From Carallia brachiata (taxonomy: Eukaryota; Streptophyta; Magnoliopsida; Malpighiales; Rhizophoraceae): 64,000 bases of DNA. Position 1 is the first letter of the stretch. Every line of letters begins with the position of its first letter. Under the pieces are notes generated by a model. The model was not told the DNA's origin, searched no databases, and saw nothing but the letters and a program-made list of their open reading frames with translations. The DNA is taken from assembly GCA_021464245.1 (NCBI GenBank), contig JADCRB010000016.1, positions 9,309,879-9,373,878 of the forward strand, given 5' to 3'. This document shows positions 59,405-64,000 of this stretch, in pieces. The position numbers were made by a program, and so were the translations under genes.

Positions 59405-59560
59405 CTTCCTGACACTTGCCGGATGCCGTTGACCCCGATGACAAATGTGACACTTCCGAAAATAAATTGACTACCATAGGTTGCGTGGTGGTTCGACTTC
59501 TATTGCCTTCTGTATATGGAAAAAAGTTTGGATCCCTAATGTGCAGTTTGTATGTGTAAT
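59405..59560 (-). other. Exon-like block with both splice sites, unassigned (4)
   Basis: Minus strand. Acceptor TTTATTCAG, 156 open bases (DYTYKLHIRDPNFFPYTEGN .. SSGSTASGKCQE), and donor GAAG|GTAAGAT. The splice sites are good, and the reading frame is open throughout. Family not recognised. Confidence 0.4.
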
Positions 59561-60211
59561 CTGAATAAAATAATAAAATATAATTATTTACTAATATAAT
59601 GTACAATATTAATATATTGTGTAAAAATATTTGTTTTCAAAAATTTTTTTTTTACAAGAAATATAATTTTTTTAACACATAACACACGAGATCTATGCTT
59701 TCATGTTTAGAAAAAAACACATATAATTTTGAATTTTAATTTTATTAATTTAATTTTATTTTGTTAATAAATAATTATATTTTATTGATTCATTTGAGTG
59801 TATATTTAGACTGCCTCTTTGAGTCTGAAACCGCTCTTTGTAGATAAATTAGTTACAGGGAGGCGCAGACGAAGGTGAGACTGATACCAATCACTTAGTT
59901 TGTCTTCCATCAAATCTTCTCCCGGCAAATTATATTTCTGCTCAATCCTTCCTCACCACCAAACAATAGTTTCGGTGATTTTATGGGCAGAAAATCCCCT
60001 ACCATAGATGCCTATGTACATCTTTTCTTACCACAATCTATTAATCAACCCATTGTTCCTCCGATAAATATCGTCATCAAATTATAATACATGTATCTCC
60101 AGCATTTCTGCTATTAATTAGAGAAGCAGGAAAATCGCACGTCACCAGCCTAGCGTATAAATTCATCGCTTTTTTTTAATTTTTTTTTTAACTTGCCTTA
60201 AATCTCTCAAA

Positions 60212-61174
60212 ATGGATCGTATCTTCTGCAGTTCTTCTCTATGCATCTCGCTCACTTTGCTCACAATCTGCAGAGGTAATGTTCCAGGAAAAAAAAAAAA
60301 AAAGATTCTCGCTATGCTGAACGTGCAATTTGATTTCCTTAAGATTTTTTTGACAAGAAATGTCCATTTTAACCTTTTTATGGCTGATTTATCCTTGTTC
60401 AACTACAGGCATGTCAGGGGCTACATTTACTTTGATAAACAGATGTGAGTACAGTGTGGCCAGGTATTCTTGCCAACGCGGGCAGCTCTTCCTTAGATAG
60501 CACTGGGTTTGAGCTTCCACCAGGCGGGGCTCGATCCTTTCCAGTGCCTCCTAATTGGTCCGGCCGGTTGTGGGGCAGAACCGGCTGTACATTTGACCCG
60601 AGTACCGGACAGGGCAGTTGCCTCACAGGCGATTGCAGCACCAATCAAGTTGAATGCAATGGCAGAAACGCAAACCCACCAGCCACTCTTGCAGAATTCA
60701 CGATTCAGTCTGGTGGCCAGGACCTTTTTGATGTTAGTTTAGTTGATGGGTACAATTTACCCATGATTGTTGAACCGAATAGCGGGTCGGGCAGCTGCTT
60801 CTCAACGGGTTCTGCAGCAGACATAAACCAGCAATGCCCGAGTGAGTTACGGGTAGGGTCGGGTGACGCATGCAAGAGGGCATGTGAGGCCTTTGGGAGC
60901 CCCGAGTACTGCTGCAGTGGTCCGCATGGGTCACCAGATTCGTGTAAGCCGTGCGTTTATTCTGAGATGTTTAAAGCGGCGTGCCCCAGGTCACATAGCT
61001 TTGCCTATGATGATGCCACCAGCACTTTTACATGTGTTGCAGCTGATTATGTTATTACATTCTGCCCTTCAGTAGCAAGGTAACCATTGGGATTCCATCC
61101 ACTTTTTTCCATATTAAATTGCTGATTATCATTGACATCTGTTACACGAGATTCACATATATATATATATATAT

Positions 61175-61219
<45 letters not shown>

Positions 61220-61811
61220 TTGGTAAATGTTCTCGTCTTCTTTTGGATTTGCTTGGAATCGCTTTCATACTACTTTCTTTTTCAGCCATTATGCTTTGCC
61301 TTGCTTTTGTATGCCTCAAGCTAACGGGTAATTTCCAATAAGATTGACAGCAAAGAATATAACTGCTAGGCATTATAGGTGGCCACATAATTTGCACATT
61401 CAAAATTATAGCAATGGCACTAATAAGGACTTGATAAGTACTGGCCATAATTTAGTAAATAAGCATTGGTATTTTAATATTAAATTTATACCCAAGTATA
61501 TACAAGTAAAAATGTCCTCCGAGAAATGTACTATTAATTGGTTCATGGTTAAGATTTGGTTAGATTATGTTAATATTTTGGTTTTAAATTCTGCAGCCAA
61601 AACTCTGCGAGATTCCACTGCTGCTACAAGTGCTACAAGTGGCTCAGAAATGGGATCTGGGAAAGACCCACTGGAAATCAACAGTTCATGGTTTCCAAAG
61701 TTATTTGCTGGAGGGTCATCCAATACCCTTTCGTCTTCTTTTCCTTGGTCCTCCTTTACACCGATTGTTTCGACAATTTCCATTCTGTTCCTCTCCTCTC
61801 TTTATTCATAG
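60212..61811 (+). CDS. Thaumatin-like (PR-5 family) protein, frame broken
   Basis: Secreted thaumatin-like protein, family GH64-TLP. Exon 1 is 60212-60275 (signal peptide SLCISLTLLTIC), exon 2 60409-61079, exon 3 61597-61811, with GT/AG introns. Exon 2 has the signature GQGSCLTGDC, the acidic-cleft block (AEFTIQSGGQDLFDVSLVDG) and, with the preceding RCEY, all 16 cysteines. Exon 3 is Ser/Thr-rich with a hydrophobic end (FTPIVSTISILFLSSLYS), suggesting a GPI-anchor signal. Two breaks: after GAG TAC at 60452 the family frame is lost (2 bases fewer than needed), and exon 3's plausible frame is out of phase with the exon 2 donor. Either a recent pseudogene or sequence errors. Members act in defence or at the wall; specific function unknown. 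Confidence 0.78.
61156..61211. repeat. (TA)n-(GA)n microsatellite in thaumatin intron 2
   Basis: TA run passing into GA run, shortly after the exon 2 donor. Confidence 0.93.
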
Positions 61812-62564
61812 CTTCCTTTTTCTCTCAACGCGCATGTAGTGCAACTTGAAATTGTGAGGCTTGGATTTTGCTTTGCGTTGTGAGAAAGAATCGGGGCCTC
61901 CAGATTGCAAAGCCAACTTTCCACGTCACGTTTATACAAAATTTCGATCTCTTTCTCAGGAATTACAACAGATACCATCTTTTGATATTGTATTACTTTT
62001 CTTATATTTGTTTTCACTTTTGAGTGTGGAAGGTTTGTACCTAGAAAGCAAGAAATTAGAAAGGAAGTCAAATTTTGGAAATTTTATTATCGTGATTAAT
62101 TCAACTGGCATTGGAAAAAGGTGTTGCTTTATTGTGAAAATAGTGCTTTATTGTGAATCTTGATTAATATGGTTGTAGGAACCTTGGAAGGGAAGCTCAC
62201 TTTGCTCGAATTGCAAGCTTAGGTGCTTTCCGCATTCTGGCTGCAGCAAGGAGAGAGTTATCAAGGTGTACTCTATGAGAAATGGCCGTTAACATAATTC
62301 CCTCCTATCAGATTCCATTGCGGTGTAAATAAGGACACGAAAACAACAACACAGATATACGAACATGTAAATATTTAAAGAATTACAACATACATATGAC
62401 ATACAATTGATTGTAAAATATATATCAAATATGTTTTATATATGTGTGTACTCTTCTAAACTTAGTATTTTTTAACATATAGTTTATCATTATTGTTATT
62501 ATTATGTTACTCTTCAAAAAATAATTATTATTATGATGTTTTAATTGTAATTAGTATTTTATTC
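61812..62564. other. Thaumatin gene 3' flank and spacer, no gene seen
   Basis: Probable 3' UTR in the first few hundred bases, then AT-rich DNA. Confidence 0.45.
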
Positions 62565-62575
62565 ATAATTTTAGA

Positions 62576-62761
62576 GCCAGCAGACGCTGGTACGGATGAC
62601 AGAAGTCCGTTATTATTTAACCAGAAGTCTCAGATTCGAGCCTTGAGAATATAGTCGCGTTACATACCTGTTATGAGACCTTTACTGCCCATGTAGTCAG
62701 TATGAATTAGTCAGTCTTTGGGCTGGATACCAGGCGGTTCTAGACAAAAAAAAATAATAAA
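62576..62761 (+). mobile_element. tRNA-derived SINE with perfect target duplication
   Basis: 186 bases between perfect 11-bp repeats ATAATTTTAGA (62565-62575 and 62762-62772). A B-box-like AGATTCGAGCC lies at 62632-62642, about 57 bases from the start, as in Pol III tRNA-type promoters. The 3' end is A-rich (AAAAAAAAATAATAAA). No coding content. Confidence 0.82.
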
Positions 62762-62772
62762 ATAATTTTAGA

Positions 62773-63690
62773 AGAATATATTATATATACAAGTAACATA
62801 AAAGAAAATTAAAAACGGAAGCAGTTAATATAATTATTAGAATAAAAGATATTTGCTGATTATTATTTACTTATTATCAAATTATTAATTAATATATTAT
62901 TGACAAAAATATTATATGTGTAGCAATTTTAAGAATTTTGAAATTAATTTGTTATGTATCTAATATTCGACACATTACTTAGAAATGTCCATCAAAGGTG
63001 TTTTTCTTTTTTGGTCTATAAGATGTCTATTGGATCGTGAATCACACAATAGAGATCACACAATAGAGATAACTTTTTTTATTCTTATAAACCCCACATT
63101 CTATTCCAAGAATTAATACCCAAGATTTTAAAAATATAAGTCTTAAGTTTTAACTATTAGATTGTCCTCTAAGGGACAACAAATGTTTATAATTGTCATG
63201 CACGTGAATTATCAGTATTTGACACGCATGTCCATATTTTTATATTTTTATTTTTTTTGATATACGTTTTATTGTGTTTGATACATGTCTTAAGAGTGTC
63301 AGATGTATGTCGTATTTTGACATATGTGTTCGACACCAGCATGTATTGTTTTAAAAGTGTATCTTTTTTATAGCTTTTCTGTGACACCCCTTCTTCCCAA
63401 AGAGTCTTTTGGTTCAACTTTTAGATATTCTATTAGCTTATCAACAATTGTTTGTGAGTATTTTCATAATTTAGAGACTGCTGATAAGAGCCCCAAAAAG
63501 TAGTTGCAAAGAAAAAAAAAGCTAATTTTGAGACTCAACTGTTGCTAATTAGTTTTTATATCAACAATACTCTCCGTAAAAGCCTTAGAGTCCTTTTTTT
63601 TCCTTTTCTATTAGAACTCTAATTAGAATAATATTTTGAAGAATGATAAAGAAAACATAATAAACTCCTAATAGCTATCTACATAACTAA
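62773..63690. other. AT-rich DNA, no gene seen
   Basis: Contains a GTGTCAGATGTATGTCGTAT-type stretch (63270-63345) with TGTGTTCGACACC words, seen in dispersed plant repeats. No defined element. Confidence 0.45.
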
Positions 63691-63699
63691 AAAATTAAT

Positions 63700-64000
63700 T
63701 TTGGTGATTGATAGTTGTTCTTAATCGTGGACTCAACTGTAGTTGAGTCTCATCTACAAACCTGTAAAACAGTGAGGCTCAAGGGATGCCTCAACTTAAA
63801 TAATCCAATGCTTAAGTTAATAAGAGGTCGAGAAGAGACCAAGAAAGCCTAGTGAGGTCCCCGACAGAGGCCTGCTATGAGAAGGTTGTGGAGGTGGGCG
63901 CCCCGTCGATGTGCTTGTGGTGCTTACGAGGGTGTGTGTTGATGATGAAGACTTAGGATAGGGAGAGAAGTTTTGGAGCACCAAAGGAGTTAGAAGTCCA
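63700..64000. mobile_element. Possible LTR-retrotransposon LTR fragment at window edge
   Basis: Words such as CCTGTAAAACAGTGAGGCTC and CCAATGCTTAAGTTAATAAG resemble LTRs of plant gypsy elements. The element runs off the window, so ends and coding part cannot be checked. Confidence 0.35.

Noticed and set aside
60447..60456. A 10-base GT..AG intron restoring the thaumatin frame
   Set aside because: Far too short for any plant intron, and removing it would delete the first conserved cysteine region.
60445..61083. A thaumatin frame starting at GTG 60445 without signal peptide
   Set aside because: Exon 1 and the start of exon 2 encode a good signal peptide and the first conserved cysteine. The GTG frame is better explained by a frame break at 60452.
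1..64000. CRISPR arrays, operons, rRNA or tRNA genes, organelle inserts
   Set aside because: None was recognisable by reading. Regular direct repeats here are microsatellites, LTRs or duplications, and the tRNA-like sequences are retroposons.

Overview
This window is nuclear DNA of a flowering plant, most likely a eudicot. It is AT-rich, and its genes are intron-bearing with GT/AG splice sites. Neighbouring DNA holds LINE, Ty1/copia, MITE and SINE remnants plus an integrated plant pararetrovirus. The species cannot be named from sequence alone.

Layout. Bases 1-27,000 are a repeat stack with no host gene. An old plant-type LINE (L1 with RNase H) runs left to right. It is broken by a degenerate Ty1/copia element (1098-6079), a small TRIM-like element (6080-6509), a long-armed MITE (8106-8658) and about 17 kb of endogenous caulimovirid (9577-26572). 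The viral block is a mosaic of partial genomes whose strand flips several times. No viral gene in it is intact.

Three real host genes follow. (1) 27474-30742, minus strand: a CLAVATA1-type leucine-rich-repeat receptor kinase, two exons, 986 codons, apparently intact. (2) 45654-54592, minus strand: a nuclear DEAD-box RNA helicase of the RH28/Drs1/DDX27 type. I resolve 19 exons giving 769 codons in one continuous frame, ending in a 16-nt terminal exon. (3) 60212-61811, plus strand: a secreted thaumatin-like (PR-5 family) protein in three exons, with all 16 cysteines but two apparent frame breaks. The receptor kinase would act at the plasma membrane, the helicase in the nucleolus, and the thaumatin-like protein in the apoplast. 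They are not a pathway. They are neighbours.

Between the genes lie AT-rich DNA, simple repeats, two foldback hairpins, a GACCCGAA-rich MITE, LINE fragments, a short tRNA-like retroposon, a SINE with perfect target duplications, a Myb/SANT-like gene fragment, and several exon-like blocks I cannot assign (33.7-33.9 kb, 35.0-35.3 kb, 57.2-59.6 kb).

The most unusual object is the viral mosaic. It sits in a TA microsatellite and carries repeated promoter and primer-site modules. It also holds several copies of an unnamed reading frame downstream of RNase H.
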